64,000 nucleotides of DNA, taken from Marinobacter daqiaonensis (lineage in GTDB: Bacteria > Pseudomonadota > Gammaproteobacteria > Pseudomonadales > Oleiphilaceae). The DNA is taken from the NCBI RefSeq assembly GCF_900115285.1, contig NZ_FOYW01000001.1, forward strand, positions 2,391,272 to 2,455,271, written 5' to 3'. The notes beneath the pieces are model-generated. The model had not been told where the DNA came from, searched no databases, and saw only the letters and a list, made by a program, of their open reading frames with translations. Below are positions 31,450-42,135 of the stretch, piece after piece (the stretch's first letter is position 1; each line of letters opens with the position of its first letter). Both the position numbers and the translations under genes were made by a program.

Positions 31450-32433
31450 TCAGGCATCCGGGGCAACCAGCAGGATGACGGCGCCGGTTGCCAGCAGGTT
31501 GATCAGGGTCAGGGGCAGGCAGATCTTCCATCCGAAGTTCATCACCCGGTCATAACGGGGCCGGGGCAGCGAGGCCCGCAGCAGGATGAACAGCATCAGG
31601 AAGAAGCCGGTCTTGATGGCGAACCACAGGATCGGCGGCAGCAGGGGCCCATGCCAGCCCCCGAAGAACAGCGTCACGATCAGCGCCGAGACCAGCAGCA
31701 TGCCCACGTATTCGCCTATGAAGAACATGCCGAACTTCATACTGGAGTATTCAACATGATAGCCGTCAGCCAGTTCCTGCTCCGCTTCCGGCTGGTCGAA
31801 GGGGTGCCGGTGGGTCACCGCGATACCGGCAATCAAAAAGGTGGCGAAGCCGAAGAACTGGGGAATGACGAACCAGAAGCCTTCCTGGGCGGCGACGATG
31901 TCCCGCAGGTTGAAGGAGCCGGCCAGGGCCACCACGCCCATCAGCGACAGCCCCATGAATACTTCGTAGGAGAGGGTCTGGGCCGAGGCTCGCAGCGCGC
32001 CCAGCAGGGCATACTTGTTACCGCTGGCCCAGCCCCCGAGCAGCACGGCGTAGACGTTGATGCCCGCCATGGCCAGGAAGAACAGCAGCCCGATGTGAAG
32101 GTCTGCTACGCCCCAGCCCGGGGTGATGGGGATGATGATGAATGACAGCAACAGCGAGGCGAAGGCGATCACCGGCGCGATCACGAACAGGGGCCGGTCG
32201 GCGAAGGGCGGAATCCAGTCTTCCTTGAAGAAGATCTTGATCATGTCCGCCACCAGCTGAAGTGTTCCGAAAGGGCCAACCCGGTTGGGGCCATAACGGT
32301 CCTGCCACAGCCCCAGCAGGCGCCGTTCCACAACGGTCAGCACGGCCCCGAGGAGAACCGCCCCCAGCAGGATCACCAGGGCCTGGAACATGGCCCAGAG
32401 CACGGCTGCAATTTCGGGTGTCCACCAGTTCAT
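31450..32433 (-). CDS. nuoH: NADH-quinone oxidoreductase subunit H
   Basis: The 327-residue membrane subunit forms much of the quinone chamber. Visible family marks are [37 protein letters not shown] and the acidic loop [26 protein letters not shown]. It overlaps the end of nuoG by four bases. Confidence 0.99.
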   Translation of the reverse strand: MNWWTPEIAAVLWAMFQALVILLGAVLLGAVLTVVERRLLGLWQDRYGPNRVGPFGTLQLVADMIKIFFKEDWIPPFADRPLFVIAPVIAFASLLLSFIIIPITPGWGVADLHIGLLFFLAMAGINVYAVLLGGWASGNKYALLGALRASAQTLSYEVFMGLSLMGVVALAGSFNLRDIVAAQEGFWFVIPQFFGFATFLIAGIAVTHRHPFDQPEAEQELADGYHVEYSSMKFGMFFIGEYVGMLLVSALIVTLFFGGWHGPLLPPILWFAIKTGFFLMLFILLRASLPRPRYDRVMNFGWKICLPLTLINLLATGAVILLVAPDA

Positions 32434-35177
32434 GACGGCCCTCCCGGCGTGGTTTCATCCATCCTGCCCGGCGTCGGAAGCCTGGTCCCCTGGGCGAGCC
32501 CGGGAATCAGGCCGGCGGGCAGGCCGGCCCAGCCCCGAGGCCACCCCGGCTGCTCCACCAGCGGAAGAATCCGGCTCTCCCCTGCCAGTTCTATCCTGAG
32601 CAGGTCCCCCTCCCGCAGCTCCAGGGCCTCGGCATCGTCCGGCGAAAGCAGGACCACAGGCGACGTCATCCGTTGCCGGATGGGCTCGGCCAGGGATGAG
32701 GTTTCCTCGCCGCCGAACAGGCGTGGCAGGATCAGCGCCCGCAAGGACTCCGCGTCATGGGAGGCGGCTGGCGGAATCTCCTTCGGATAGTCGAACCGGA
32801 CCGGCTGGCGGTGCAGGATGCGTATACCGGGATCCCCGCCGCGCAGGTGGCCGCCCACCTCATCCGTGAACTTGTTCCAGGCCTGGGGAGAGTTCCAGCC
32901 CGGCGCCCAGGCGAAGGGTACCTGCTGCCGGGGCCGCTCCGAGCCGCTGTAACCCTCCATGGAGAAAGCAAAGGCGGTGTCCGGGTCCTGCGCCGGCCGC
33001 GGTTCGTTCACGTTGAGATTGGCCCGCATGGCCGTGCGACCGCTGTAGCGATGAGGCTCCCGGGCCAGCTTCAGGCCCTCTACCCGGTAGTCCGATCCCG
33101 GCGCCGCCGCAGTGATGCCGATCAGAGCGGGGAATTCCACGGCGCAGGCCTGGGTGACGGTATCGAGGGTAATCTCCGGTGGAACGCCATCCTGGAGCTT
33201 TGCGGTCAGGGCATGGAGCCAGCGCCAGCTTTCATGGAGCCGGGTTTCCGGACGCAGGTAGCCGGGGTCGAAAACCTGGAAGAAGCGCTGGGCCCGTCCC
33301 TCCAGGTTCACCAGGGTGCCGTCGGCCTCGGCAAAACTGGCCGCGGGCAGAATGAAGCTTGCCTGTTCCAGCGTTGGTGTACGCTGGTGGTCCAGCACCA
33401 CTTTTATCTCGGCAGCGGCCAGGGCCTGGTCCACCTGCTCCCGGGGTCTGCGCTGGTAGAGGTCGTTTTCCAGCACCACCACCGCATCGGCCCGGCCCTG
33501 CTCCAGTTCCTCCAGGGCCCAGTCCAGGGGTGGTCCGCCCATCAGCGAGAGCCCGGTGCTGTTGGCCTCGCGACGGATCAGCATCAGTCCGCCACGCCTG
33601 GCCCGGCGGGACAGGGCCTGGGCAATTGCGCCGGCAGCCTGCAGGATGGCGATGGAGCAAAGTGAGCCACCACTGACCAGCAGGGGCCGTTCCGCCGCCA
33701 TCAGGATGTCGGCTATCCGCCGTGCCGACTTCGTGCTGGCCTCGTCCAGACCCGCTACCGCCGGTGCAGCCGGGTCGATACAATGAGCCACGGCAAAGCC
33801 CAGCCGGGCGATGTCGTCCGGCGCCATGGCAAGCCGGTCTTCGGCCACGTCGTCCAGGCCCGTGGGCGCCGGCCAGGCGATGAAGAGCGGGTGATACCGG
33901 TCCTGACCAAGGGTCTTCAGCGCTTCGGCGTTCCAGGCGGGTACACCGATTTTCTCCCCGAAGCTGACCCTTCGGGACAGGACCGCCTGGCGGATATTGA
34001 GGCCAAGCCGCGCGGCGCTCTGGATGGGGTCCTCGCCCAGCACCAGCACGGCGTCGTGATCTTCAATCTGCCGTGGCGTGGGCGTGGCCAGGCCGGCGCT
34101 TTGCTGGAGGTGGTTCATCAGCTCCAGACAGGCCTGTTCGTCGGCCTCGATGCCGGTGGAGAAATTCTCGCTGCCAACCAGGGCCCGAAGCTGGTGGTTG
34201 CTCTCCAGACTGGCCCGGGGCGAACCGATACCAATGACCCGGCGGGCGTGGCGCAGGGAATCGCTGATCCGTGCCAGGGCGGTGTCCACTTCCAGGCTGG
34301 CAGGTTCGCTCCGGGGTGTTTCCCGCCATTCCGGCAGCCTGGGCCGGTCCTCCCGGTTCACATAGCCATAGCCGAAGCGGCCGCGGTCGCAGAGGAAGTA
34401 ACCATTCACTTCGCCGTGATAGCGGTTCTCGATGCGGCGGATATCACCGTAGCGTTCACCGGGGCTGATGTTGCAGCCGACGGCGCACTGATGGCAGATA
34501 CCCGGCGCGAACTGCAGGTCCCACTTGCGGGTGTATTGCTCGGAATGGCTCTTGTCGGTGAAGACGCCGGTGGGACACACCTCGGTGAGGTTGCCGGCGA
34601 ACTCATTCTCCAGAATACCATCCTCATAGCGGCCGAAGTAGACGTTGTCCTTGGCACCGAAGGCTCCAAGGTCGGTGCCGCCGGCATAGTCATTGTAGAA
34701 GCGCACGCAGCGGTAGCAGGTGATGCAGCGGTTCATCTCATGGGCAATGAACGGCCCGAGGTACTGATTGCGGCGGGTGCGCTTGCGGAAACGGTAGCGG
34801 CGTCGGTCATGGCCGGTCATCACCGTCATGTCCTGCAGATGGCAATGGCCGCCCTCCTCGCAGACCGGGCAGTCGTGGGGGTGGTTGATCATCAGCCACT
34901 CCACCACACTGGCACGAAAGGCACGGGCCTCGTCGTCCTCAATGTCGATCCGGGTCTGGTCCTCTGCCGGGGTCATGCAGGACATCACCAGCATGCCCGT
35001 GTCGTCGTCTTCGTCCTTGTACTGGCGCACAGCGCACTGGCGGCAGGCACCGACACTGCCCATGGCCGGGTGCCAGCAGAAATAGGGAATGTCCAGGCCA
35101 AGGGACAGGCAGGCCTGGAGCAGGTTCTGGGCCCCGTTCACTTCGTAGCTCTGTCCGTCCACATGAATGATTGCCAT
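32430..35177 (-). CDS. nuoG: NADH-quinone oxidoreductase subunit G
   Basis: The 915-residue protein is the iron-sulfur catalytic-arm subunit. The N-terminal 2Fe-2S ferredoxin-like part has [17 protein letters not shown]. The next block [14 protein letters not shown] supplies the cluster ligands including His, followed by [13 protein letters not shown]. The [23 protein letters not shown] block corresponds to the extra N7-type cluster of E. coli-like NuoG. The remainder is a molybdopterin oxidoreductase-like fold without an expected cofactor. It lies 53 bp after nuoF. Confidence 0.98.
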   Translation of the reverse strand: MAIIHVDGQSYEVNGAQNLLQACLSLGLDIPYFCWHPAMGSVGACRQCAVRQYKDEDDDTGMLVMSCMTPAEDQTRIDIEDDEARAFRASVVEWLMINHPHDCPVCEEGGHCHLQDMTVMTGHDRRRYRFRKRTRRNQYLGPFIAHEMNRCITCYRCVRFYNDYAGGTDLGAFGAKDNVYFGRYEDGILENEFAGNLTEVCPTGVFTDKSHSEQYTRKWDLQFAPGICHQCAVGCNISPGERYGDIRRIENRYHGEVNGYFLCDRGRFGYGYVNREDRPRLPEWRETPRSEPASLEVDTALARISDSLRHARRVIGIGSPRASLESNHQLRALVGSENFSTGIEADEQACLELMNHLQQSAGLATPTPRQIEDHDAVLVLGEDPIQSAARLGLNIRQAVLSRRVSFGEKIGVPAWNAEALKTLGQDRYHPLFIAWPAPTGLDDVAEDRLAMAPDDIARLGFAVAHCIDPAAPAVAGLDEASTKSARRIADILMAAERPLLVSGGSLCSIAILQAAGAIAQALSRRARRGGLMLIRREANSTGLSLMGGPPLDWALEELEQGRADAVVVLENDLYQRRPREQVDQALAAAEIKVVLDHQRTPTLEQASFILPAASFAEADGTLVNLEGRAQRFFQVFDPGYLRPETRLHESWRWLHALTAKLQDGVPPEITLDTVTQACAVEFPALIGITAAAPGSDYRVEGLKLAREPHRYSGRTAMRANLNVNEPRPAQDPDTAFAFSMEGYSGSERPRQQVPFAWAPGWNSPQAWNKFTDEVGGHLRGGDPGIRILHRQPVRFDYPKEIPPAASHDAESLRALILPRLFGGEETSSLAEPIRQRMTSPVVLLSPDDAEALELREGDLLRIELAGESRILPLVEQPGWPRGWAGLPAGLIPGLAQGTRLPTPGRMDETTPGGPS

Positions 35178-35230
35178 GGTATGGTTCTACCCTCTCCTGA
35201 TCGTACCTGTCAGATTGGCCCTGGCCCTGT

Positions 35231-36613
35231 TCATACTGAACCCACCGGAATGGGATCCTGGTGGGCCGGTCCCCGGGACTGGGTGATGCCCTGCTCGAAC
35301 TCATGCCGGAAGTGCTTCAGGGCGGTCTCCAGCGGCATGGCAGCCCCGGGGGCGTGGGCGCAGAACGTCAGTCCGGGACCGCAATCCGCTGCCAGTTTGT
35401 CCAGCAGCTCAATGTCCCCTTCCTCGCCTTCGCCGTGCTCAAGAGCCTGCAGGAGTTTCACTGTCCAGGGCAGTCCGTCGCGGCAGGGGGTACACCAGCC
35501 GCAGGACTCACGGGCGAAAAACGCCTCCAGGTTGCGCATCAGTGCCACCATGCTCTGGTTTTCCGGTACCACCGTCAGCAGGCCGGTGCCGAGACGGCTG
35601 CCCTCCTTGCCTACGGTGTCGAAATCCAGAGGCAGGTCCAGGTGTTCCGGCAGCAGGAAGCCGGTACTGGCGCCACCGGGCAGCCAGGCCTTGAGCTTGT
35701 GGTCGCCCCGCAGGCCTCCGGCCAGCGCGATAATCTCCCGTCCCGTGGTGCCCATGGGCAGTTCCCAGAGTCCTGGCCGATGTACCGGTCCGGAGATCCC
35801 GTAGAGCTTGCTACCGCCGTCGTCCGTGCGGTCGCCGGACAGCGCCTGGTACCAGTCGGCGCCGTTGAGGATGACCGCCGGCACGTTGCAAAGGGTTTCC
35901 ACGTTATTGACCACGGACGGTTTGCCCCAGGCGCCCGACTGGCCGGGAAACGGAGGCTTTGCGCGGGGGTTCGCCCGCTTGCCTTCCAGGGAGCTGATCA
36001 GCGCCGTTTCCTCGCCGCAGATGTACCGTCCGGCACCGGTGTGTACCACGATGTCGAAGTCAAAGCCGCTGCCGTCGATGTCGTTGCCCAGCCAGCGGGC
36101 CTCGCGGGCTTCCTGCAGGGCCTGGTTGAGCACCCGGGCCGATTCCACGTATTCACCCCGCAGGAAAATGTAACCAGAACGGGAATTATTGGCGTAGGCT
36201 CCGAGAATCATCCCCTCGATCAGCAGATGGGGCTGCTGCTCCATGAGCAGGCGGTCCTTGAAGGTACCTGGCTCCATCTCGTCGGCGTTGCAGATCAGGT
36301 AACCCCGGGGCATATCGTCGCCCTGCAGGGTCAGGCTCCATTTGAGGCCCGCGGGAAAGCCGGCCCCGCCCCGGCCCCGGACGTTGGCATCCTTCATTGC
36401 GGCAATAATCGCCTGGGGATCTCCTTCGCTGAGGGCCCTGCGGACAGACTGGTAGCCGTCCTTGCCCAGGTATTCGTCCAGCCAGACCACCTCGCCGTCA
36501 TCCCTCAGGCGCCAGGTGAGCGGGTGGGTGTCGGCGCTGCGCTCGCTCTCTGGCTGCATCAGCCGGCTGCGGTAGCGCAGGGAGTTTCGCTGGCTGGCCA
36601 TGGCGCCGGTCAT
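35231..36613 (-). CDS. nuoF: NADH-quinone oxidoreductase subunit F
   Basis: The 460-residue subunit holds the NADH site, FMN and cluster N3. The glycine-rich [15 protein letters not shown] binds NADH, and [12 protein letters not shown] supplies three cluster ligands. The ATG overlaps the nuoE stop (ATGA), which fixes the start and gives an N-terminal extension of about 35 residues before the conserved region. Confidence 0.99.
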   Translation of the reverse strand: MTGAMASQRNSLRYRSRLMQPESERSADTHPLTWRLRDDGEVVWLDEYLGKDGYQSVRRALSEGDPQAIIAAMKDANVRGRGGAGFPAGLKWSLTLQGDDMPRGYLICNADEMEPGTFKDRLLMEQQPHLLIEGMILGAYANNSRSGYIFLRGEYVESARVLNQALQEAREARWLGNDIDGSGFDFDIVVHTGAGRYICGEETALISSLEGKRANPRAKPPFPGQSGAWGKPSVVNNVETLCNVPAVILNGADWYQALSGDRTDDGGSKLYGISGPVHRPGLWELPMGTTGREIIALAGGLRGDHKLKAWLPGGASTGFLLPEHLDLPLDFDTVGKEGSRLGTGLLTVVPENQSMVALMRNLEAFFARESCGWCTPCRDGLPWTVKLLQALEHGEGEEGDIELLDKLAADCGPGLTFCAHAPGAAMPLETALKHFRHEFEQGITQSRGPAHQDPIPVGSV

Positions 36614-37122
36614 GGGTAATCCTCCAGCAGGCCGGGCAGATCATCAGGACTGACCGGCCCGTAGGTGTCGTCATCAATCATCAGAGCGGGGGCACCGTCG
36701 CAGGCGCCCAGGCAGCAGACCGGCAATAGTGTGAAGCGGTCATCCGGCGTGGTCTGGCCATAATCGATGCCCAGCTGCGTCACCAGCGCCTGCTTCAGGG
36801 CGTCGAAACCGGTGAGGAAGCAGGAGCTGCTGTCGCACACCAGAATCACATGACGGCCCACCGGCTGGCGGAAGATCAGACTGTAGAAAGTCGCCACTTC
36901 TTCCACTGCTGCCGGGCCTATGCCCAGCACCCGGGCTATGGCACTGATGGCTCCGTCGGGAACCCAGCCGTGGCGGCGCTGGACGATTTTCAGGGCCTCG
37001 ATGCAGGCGGCCTGGGGCTGCTCGAAGTGATGCACTTCCTCCAGCATCGCTCGTTCATCCGCCGGATGAAGCTCGAAGCCGTCGCTGCCGATAATCCCGG
37101 TTGTTGCTGCTCTTGCTGCCAT
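36610..37122 (-). CDS. nuoE: NADH-quinone oxidoreductase subunit E
   Basis: The 170-residue thioredoxin-like subunit binds the off-pathway 2Fe-2S cluster N1a. The four cysteines are in CDSSSC and PVCCLGAC. It starts one base after the nuoCD stop and ends overlapping nuoF. Confidence 0.98.
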   Translation of the reverse strand: MAARAATTGIIGSDGFELHPADERAMLEEVHHFEQPQAACIEALKIVQRRHGWVPDGAISAIARVLGIGPAAVEEVATFYSLIFRQPVGRHVILVCDSSSCFLTGFDALKQALVTQLGIDYGQTTPDDRFTLLPVCCLGACDGAPALMIDDDTYGPVSPDDLPGLLEDYP

Positions 37123-37123
37123 T

Positions 37124-38896
37124 TCAGCGGTCCACGTCTGCCATCACGAAGTCGATACTGCCCAGGTGGGCGATCAGGTCGGGCACAAAGCCGCCCCGCA
37201 TTACCGCCGGTATCTGCTGCAGGTGCGGAAAACTCGGGGTACGGATGCGGGTGCGGTAGCTCATGGTGTTGCCGTCACTGGTGAGGTAATAGCTGTTTAT
37301 GCCCTTGGTGGCTTCCACCATCTGCAGGGACTCATTGGGTTTGAGTACCGGCCCCCAGGACACCTGCAGGAAATGGGTGATCAGGGTTTCGATGTGCTGC
37401 AGCATGCGCTCCCGGGGCGGTGGCGTGGTCAGCGGATGGTCCGCCTTGTAGTCGCCGGCAGGCATGAGCTTGACGCACTGCTGAATGATGCGCAGGCTCT
37501 GGCGCATCTCTTCGATACGCAGTTGGCCACGGTCGAAGACGTCGCCGTTCTCACCCAGGGGAATCTCGAACTCGAAGTTGTCGTAGCCCGAGTAAGGCCG
37601 CTGCTTGCGCAGATCGAAGTTACAGCCGGTGGCACGCAGGTTGGGGCCGGTAACCCCCCACTCCAGGGCATCGGCGGTATTGAAGGCGGCCACGTGGCGG
37701 GTCCGCTCCCGGACCAGCGCGTTCTCCATCATCGCCTTCTCATATTCCCGCAGCCGGGGAGGCATCCAGTCGAGGAACTCCTGAACCAGGTTTTCCCACC
37801 CCCGGGGCAGGTCCTGTGCGACACCGCCGATGCGATACCAGGCCGGGTGCATCCGGAAGCCGGTAATTCCCTCGATCACTTTGTAGGCCCGCTGACGGTC
37901 GCTGAACGTGAAGAACACCGGCGACATGGCTCCCAGGTCCTGCAGATAGGTGCCCAGGAACAGCAGGTGGCTGCTGATCCGGAACATTTCCGCCATCATC
38001 ACCCGGATGGTCTTGACCCGGTCCGGCACCTCGATCCCGGCGAGCTTTTCCACCGCCAGCACATAGGGCAGGTTGTTCATCACGCCACCGGTGTAGTCCA
38101 CGCGGTCGGTGTAGGGGATGAAGCTGTGCCAGGACTGGCGCTCGGCCATCTTCTCGGCCCCCCGATGGTGATAGCCGATGTCCGGAACGCAGTCGACGAT
38201 CTCCTCGCCATCAAGTTGCAGCACCAACCGGAACGCGCCGTGGGCGGATGGGTGGTTGGGGCCCAGGTTGAGAAACATGAACTCAACGCCGTCCCGCTCC
38301 CGGGCCATGCCCCAGTGTTCGGGGTCGAAGCGCATGGCCTCCTGCTCGGTCTCCTGGCCGGCCACGGTCAGGGCGTAGGGGTCGAATTCGGTGGCCCGGG
38401 CGGGATAGTCCTTGCGCAGGGGATGACCGGTCCAGGTGGGCGGCATCAGGATGCGTTCCAGGTGGGGGTGGCCGGTGACCCCGATGCCGAACATGTCCCA
38501 GATTTCCCGCTCGTACCAGTTGGCATTGGCGAACACCGGCGCCACGCTGGGCACCCTGAGGTCTTCCTCCGTCAGGGCGACCTTGAGTATCAGGTCCTCA
38601 TTCCGTTCCACCGACATCAGGTGGTAGAAGACCGTGAAGTCCGCCGGCGGCAGGCCCTCGCGATGGGTGCGCAGGCGCTCGTCCACGGCAGACAGGTCAT
38701 AGAGCATTGAAAACGGTGAGGGCTGCGACTTCAGGAAGCTCAGCATATCGGTGAGAGAGTCACGGCGCACCCACAAGACCGGCAGCCCGGTGCGGGTCTG
38801 CTGGACATGACAGACACCCTCCCGGAAGCGCTCCAGTAGGGCCTTGATCATCGGATCCCCGGTCGGGAGCGGGTTATCGACGGTGTCTGTGATCAT
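37124..38896 (-). CDS. nuoCD: NADH-quinone oxidoreductase fused subunits C/D
   Basis: The 590-residue protein is the NuoC-NuoD fusion typical of Enterobacteria and Pseudomonas. The N-terminal C part ends around [19 protein letters not shown]. The D part contains [25 protein letters not shown] and the quinone-site histidine and tyrosine region. It lies 93 bp from nuoB, the widest gap in the operon. Confidence 0.99.
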   Translation of the reverse strand: MITDTVDNPLPTGDPMIKALLERFREGVCHVQQTRTGLPVLWVRRDSLTDMLSFLKSQPSPFSMLYDLSAVDERLRTHREGLPPADFTVFYHLMSVERNEDLILKVALTEEDLRVPSVAPVFANANWYEREIWDMFGIGVTGHPHLERILMPPTWTGHPLRKDYPARATEFDPYALTVAGQETEQEAMRFDPEHWGMARERDGVEFMFLNLGPNHPSAHGAFRLVLQLDGEEIVDCVPDIGYHHRGAEKMAERQSWHSFIPYTDRVDYTGGVMNNLPYVLAVEKLAGIEVPDRVKTIRVMMAEMFRISSHLLFLGTYLQDLGAMSPVFFTFSDRQRAYKVIEGITGFRMHPAWYRIGGVAQDLPRGWENLVQEFLDWMPPRLREYEKAMMENALVRERTRHVAAFNTADALEWGVTGPNLRATGCNFDLRKQRPYSGYDNFEFEIPLGENGDVFDRGQLRIEEMRQSLRIIQQCVKLMPAGDYKADHPLTTPPPRERMLQHIETLITHFLQVSWGPVLKPNESLQMVEATKGINSYYLTSDGNTMSYRTRIRTPSFPHLQQIPAVMRGGFVPDLIAHLGSIDFVMADVDR

Positions 38897-38989
38897 GCCT
38901 TGATCGAGCTCCTGGTGTTTCTGGGAAGTCCCCGGTTAGCGGTTCAGAGCACGCGGTTGCACGGCGCTCCCAGGCCGGAACCTGACCGG

Positions 38990-39667
38990 TCAGAGTTTGT
39001 CCGGTGTCCTCAGTTCGGTGGCCTGGATCCTGCGGTCCCGCCACTTTTCACGCTGGGAGGGCATGTCCGCCTTGTAGACGCCCTGGTCGCCCACCACCCA
39101 TGACAGCGGACGGCGCTCCTCCTGGATGGAGTCCTGAAGCAGCTGCAGGCCCTGCAGGAAGGCCTCGGGCCGGGGCGGGCAGCCGGGCACGTAGACATCC
39201 ACCGGCAGGAACTTGTCGACACCCTGAACCACTGAATAGATGTCATACATGCCACCGGAATTGGCACAGGAGCCCATGGAAATCACCCACTTGGGCTCCA
39301 GCATCTGATCGTAGAGCTGCTGGATGACAGGGGCCATCTTGATGAAGCAGGTGCCGGCAATCACCATGAAATCCGCCTGCCGGGGGGAGGCGCGTATCAC
39401 CTCCGAGCCGAAGCGGGCAATGTCGTGGGGCGAGGTGAAGGCGGTGGTCATCTCCACGTAACAGCAGGACAGCCCGAAATTGTAGGGCCACAGTGAATTC
39501 TTGCGTCCCCAGTTGACCGCCGAATTGAGCACCTCGCTGAGCTTGCCGGTAAAGACGTTGCGCTCAAGCTGCCGCTTGACCGGATCTTCAGCCGGTGTCT
39601 GCTGCCGGGCCGGGTAACGGGTGTCGCCGGCTGGCTCTTTGTCGGCCCTTGTCAGGGTATAGGACAT
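38990..39667 (-). CDS. nuoB: NADH-quinone oxidoreductase subunit B
   Basis: Starting at MSYTLTRAD (GGAGG upstream, and the Pseudomonas-like N-terminus) gives 225 residues; the frame extending to 39724 is rejected. The cluster N2 ligands are visible in [16 protein letters not shown] and [11 protein letters not shown]2 is the last cluster before quinone. Confidence 0.99.
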   Translation of the reverse strand: MSYTLTRADKEPAGDTRYPARQQTPAEDPVKRQLERNVFTGKLSEVLNSAVNWGRKNSLWPYNFGLSCCYVEMTTAFTSPHDIARFGSEVIRASPRQADFMVIAGTCFIKMAPVIQQLYDQMLEPKWVISMGSCANSGGMYDIYSVVQGVDKFLPVDVYVPGCPPRPEAFLQGLQLLQDSIQEERRPLSWVVGDQGVYKADMPSQREKWRDRRIQATELRTPDKL

Positions 39668-39739
39668 GGTACGCCTCCATGGACATCGTTCCCGGAGGCT
39701 CGGGCGCCGCCGGGTTGTCGCCATCTGTGATGCGTTGGT

Positions 39740-40156
39740 TCAGCCTGCCGGCTTCCGGGATCCGCCTTCTGCTGGTTCCGGGGCCCAGTCCAGGGCGCCG
39801 GTGCGGCTGTCGTAGATGAGGCCGGCCAGCAGGATCAGGATGAAGATCGCCGCGCCCCAGAAGCCGGTCCAGCCAACCTCGCGGATGACAATGGCCCAGG
39901 CGAACAGGAACACGGCCTCAAGATCGAAGATCACGAACAGCATCGCGACCAGGTAGAACTTGACGGAAAAGCGCTGCCGGGCATCGCCGGTTCCAACGAT
40001 GCCGGATTCGAAAGGCAGAGACTTGCTGACGCCCTGGCTACGACCGCCCAGCAGCGCGGACGCCACCACCATGAAGGCGCACAGGCCCAGGGTGGCGAAC
40101 ACGAAGAAGCCGGTGGCCCAGTGGTGGGCCAGAATGTCGGTAACGTTCTCGGCCAT
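39740..40156 (-). CDS. nuoA: NADH-quinone oxidoreductase subunit A
   Basis: The 138-residue, three-helix subunit has the family motifs [41 protein letters not shown]. It is the first gene of the nuo operon. No clear promoter is visible in the 96 bp upstream, which contain the terminator-like hairpin of the neighbouring ABC transporter gene. Confidence 0.99.
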   Translation of the reverse strand: MAENVTDILAHHWATGFFVFATLGLCAFMVVASALLGGRSQGVSKSLPFESGIVGTGDARQRFSVKFYLVAMLFVIFDLEAVFLFAWAIVIREVGWTGFWGAAIFILILLAGLIYDSRTGALDWAPEPAEGGSRKPAG

Positions 40157-40206
40157 GCACTTTCCCCTGGCAGTGGGTCGGCTGCCGTTGATATCCCCTT
40201 TTTTAA

Positions 40207-40246
40207 AACCTAACAGCGGGCCCGGGATTCCGCAAATTCGGGCCGC
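40207..40246 (-). terminator. Terminator-like hairpin between ABC exporter and nuoA
   Basis: In the minus-strand transcript GCGGCCCG pairs with CGGGCCCGC (one bulged base) a few bases after the exporter stop, followed by TGTTAGGTTTT. The U-tract is imperfect, so partial readthrough into nuo is possible. Confidence 0.45.
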
Positions 40247-40252
40247 GCAAAA

Positions 40253-42019
40253 TCAATGACCTGCATCAAAGGTAGCGCGGAATTGTAATTCCGCCAGGCG
40301 GGCATAGAGTGGATTGCGTCGAATCAGCTCGTCATGGGGGCCTGAATCCAGCAGCGTGCCCTGATCCATCACCAGGATGCGGTCCGCATGCTGCACCGTG
40401 GCCAGCCGGTGGGCGATGACCAGGGTCGTACGCCCGGACATCAGTTGTGGCATTGCCTGCTGCACCAGATGCTCACTCTCCGCGTCCAGGGCGCTGGTGG
40501 CCTCGTCCAGCAGCAGGATCGGGGCGTCCGCGAGTAGAGCCCGGGCGATGGCCAGGCGCTGTTTCTGGCCCCCGGACAGGCCCAGGCCGGTATCACCAAG
40601 GGCAGTGTCGTAGCCCCGGGGCAGTGCCCGGATGAACTGGTCCGCATGGGCGATCCGCGCCGCCCGGACAACCTCGTCGAGAGAGGCCCCGGGGCACCCG
40701 TAGCGGATATTGTCGGCAATGGTGCCGTGGAACAGGGCCGGGGTCTGCGGCACCAGGGCAAAGCAGCGGCGCAGTTCTTTCGGGCTCACCCGGCGGCTGT
40801 CGGTCCCATCCAGAAGAATGGTGCCCTGCTGTGGATCGTAAAAGCGCAGCAACAGATCAAAAAGGGTGGACTTGCCGGCGCCGGAGGGGCCCACCAGGGC
40901 AACGGTCTCTCCGGCCCCGATCCTCACCGACAGGTCCCTGATGACCGGGACCTCCAGGCGGGTCGGGTAGCTGAAGCTGACCTGGCGGAACTCGATCTCA
41001 CCGGATACCGGTTTCGGCAATGTGGTGACACCAGCGGGGTCGGGGTCAATTTCGGTGGGGGTCTGGAGCAGCTCAAAGATTCGTGCGGCGGCCCCGGCGG
41101 CCCGCTGCAGTTCGCCGATGACTTCGCTGATGGCCCCGGCCGCTATGCCCACCAGCAGGCTGTAGAAAACGAAGGCGGCCAGTTCACCCGGGCTGATGCG
41201 CCCGGCAATCACATCGAGGCCACCGATCCAGATCACCACCCCCACGGCGCCCATTACCAGGGTGATGGCCAGTGTCATCAGCCAGGCCCGCTGGAGGATG
41301 CGGTCACGGGCGATCAGGAAGGCGTTTTCCGCCACCGCAGCGAACCGCTCCCGGTCCACCGGCTGGTGATTGAAGGCCTGGACCGTCTTGATCTGGTTGA
41401 GGTTCTCCCCCACGTAGCTGCCCACGTCTGCGACCCGGTCCTGGCTCAGTCGTGACAGTTTTCGCACCCTGCGGCCATAGAACAGGATGGGAATGATCAC
41501 CAGGGGAAAGCCAAAGATGATGACACTGGCGAGCTTGGCATTGGTCACGAACAGCAGGATGACGCCGCCGAACAGCATCAACAGATTACGCAGGGCGATG
41601 GACACGGTGGAGCCAATCACCGATTGCAGCACCGTGGTGTCCGCCGTGAACCGGGACTGGATCTCCAGACTGCGATTGCTCTCGTAGAAGCCCGGGTGCA
41701 GGTCGAGGAGATGGTTGAACACCTGCTTGCGGATATCCGCCACCACCCGCTCCCCGATCCAGGACACCAGATAGAAGCGGGCAAAGGAGCCCACCGCCAG
41801 ACCCAGTACCAGCAGGAAGAAGAGACCAACGGACTGTGCCAGCATTGACGGCGACTGGGTGGCCAGGCCCTGGTCCACCAGGATCCGCAGGCCCTGGCCC
41901 AGGGAGAGAGTGATGCCGGCGGTGATCACCAGTGCCACCAGGGCGCCGGCGACGGCTTTCCTGTAGGGCAGGACGAAATCCCGGGCGAGAATCAGGGCTC
42001 TGCGGTGCTGGCGTGCGAT
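40253..42019 (-). CDS. ABC transporter, fused permease and ATPase; apparent ATC start
   Basis: This half-size exporter has six transmembrane helices (ABC type I) and a C-terminal ATPase with Walker A GPSGAGKST, signature LSGGQKQR and Walker B ILLLDEATSALD. The first usual start codon is GTG at 41938 (561 residues), but the 27 codons upstream encode a typical N-terminus of this family (ARDFVLPYRKAVAGALVALV), and the frame is closed by TAA shortly beyond. The only well-placed start is ATC at 42019, eight bases after GGAG, giving 588 residues. The substrate is unknown; related proteins are annotated as lipid or drug exporters. It is divergent from another ABC exporter. Confidence 0.85.
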   Translation of the reverse strand: MARQHRRALILARDFVLPYRKAVAGALVALVITAGITLSLGQGLRILVDQGLATQSPSMLAQSVGLFFLLVLGLAVGSFARFYLVSWIGERVVADIRKQVFNHLLDLHPGFYESNRSLEIQSRFTADTTVLQSVIGSTVSIALRNLLMLFGGVILLFVTNAKLASVIIFGFPLVIIPILFYGRRVRKLSRLSQDRVADVGSYVGENLNQIKTVQAFNHQPVDRERFAAVAENAFLIARDRILQRAWLMTLAITLVMGAVGVVIWIGGLDVIAGRISPGELAAFVFYSLLVGIAAGAISEVIGELQRAAGAAARIFELLQTPTEIDPDPAGVTTLPKPVSGEIEFRQVSFSYPTRLEVPVIRDLSVRIGAGETVALVGPSGAGKSTLFDLLLRFYDPQQGTILLDGTDSRRVSPKELRRCFALVPQTPALFHGTIADNIRYGCPGASLDEVVRAARIAHADQFIRALPRGYDTALGDTGLGLSGGQKQRLAIARALLADAPILLLDEATSALDAESEHLVQQAMPQLMSGRTTLVIAHRLATVQHADRILVMDQGTLLDSGPHDELIRRNPLYARLAELQFRATFDAGH

Positions 42020-42135
42020 GGTGGCGACTCCGATCGGGTGATAAAGGGACGCTTAGTACGGTCGGTGTTCGTAACCTATCATTCTACGGACTATCATGCC
42101 GTATTGATTCAGACCACCGAACGGAAGCCGACTTC

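Noticed and set aside
33783..35804. 673-codon plus-strand frame opposite nuoG and nuoF
   Set aside because: It spans the boundary of two real nuo genes and has no recognisable domain.
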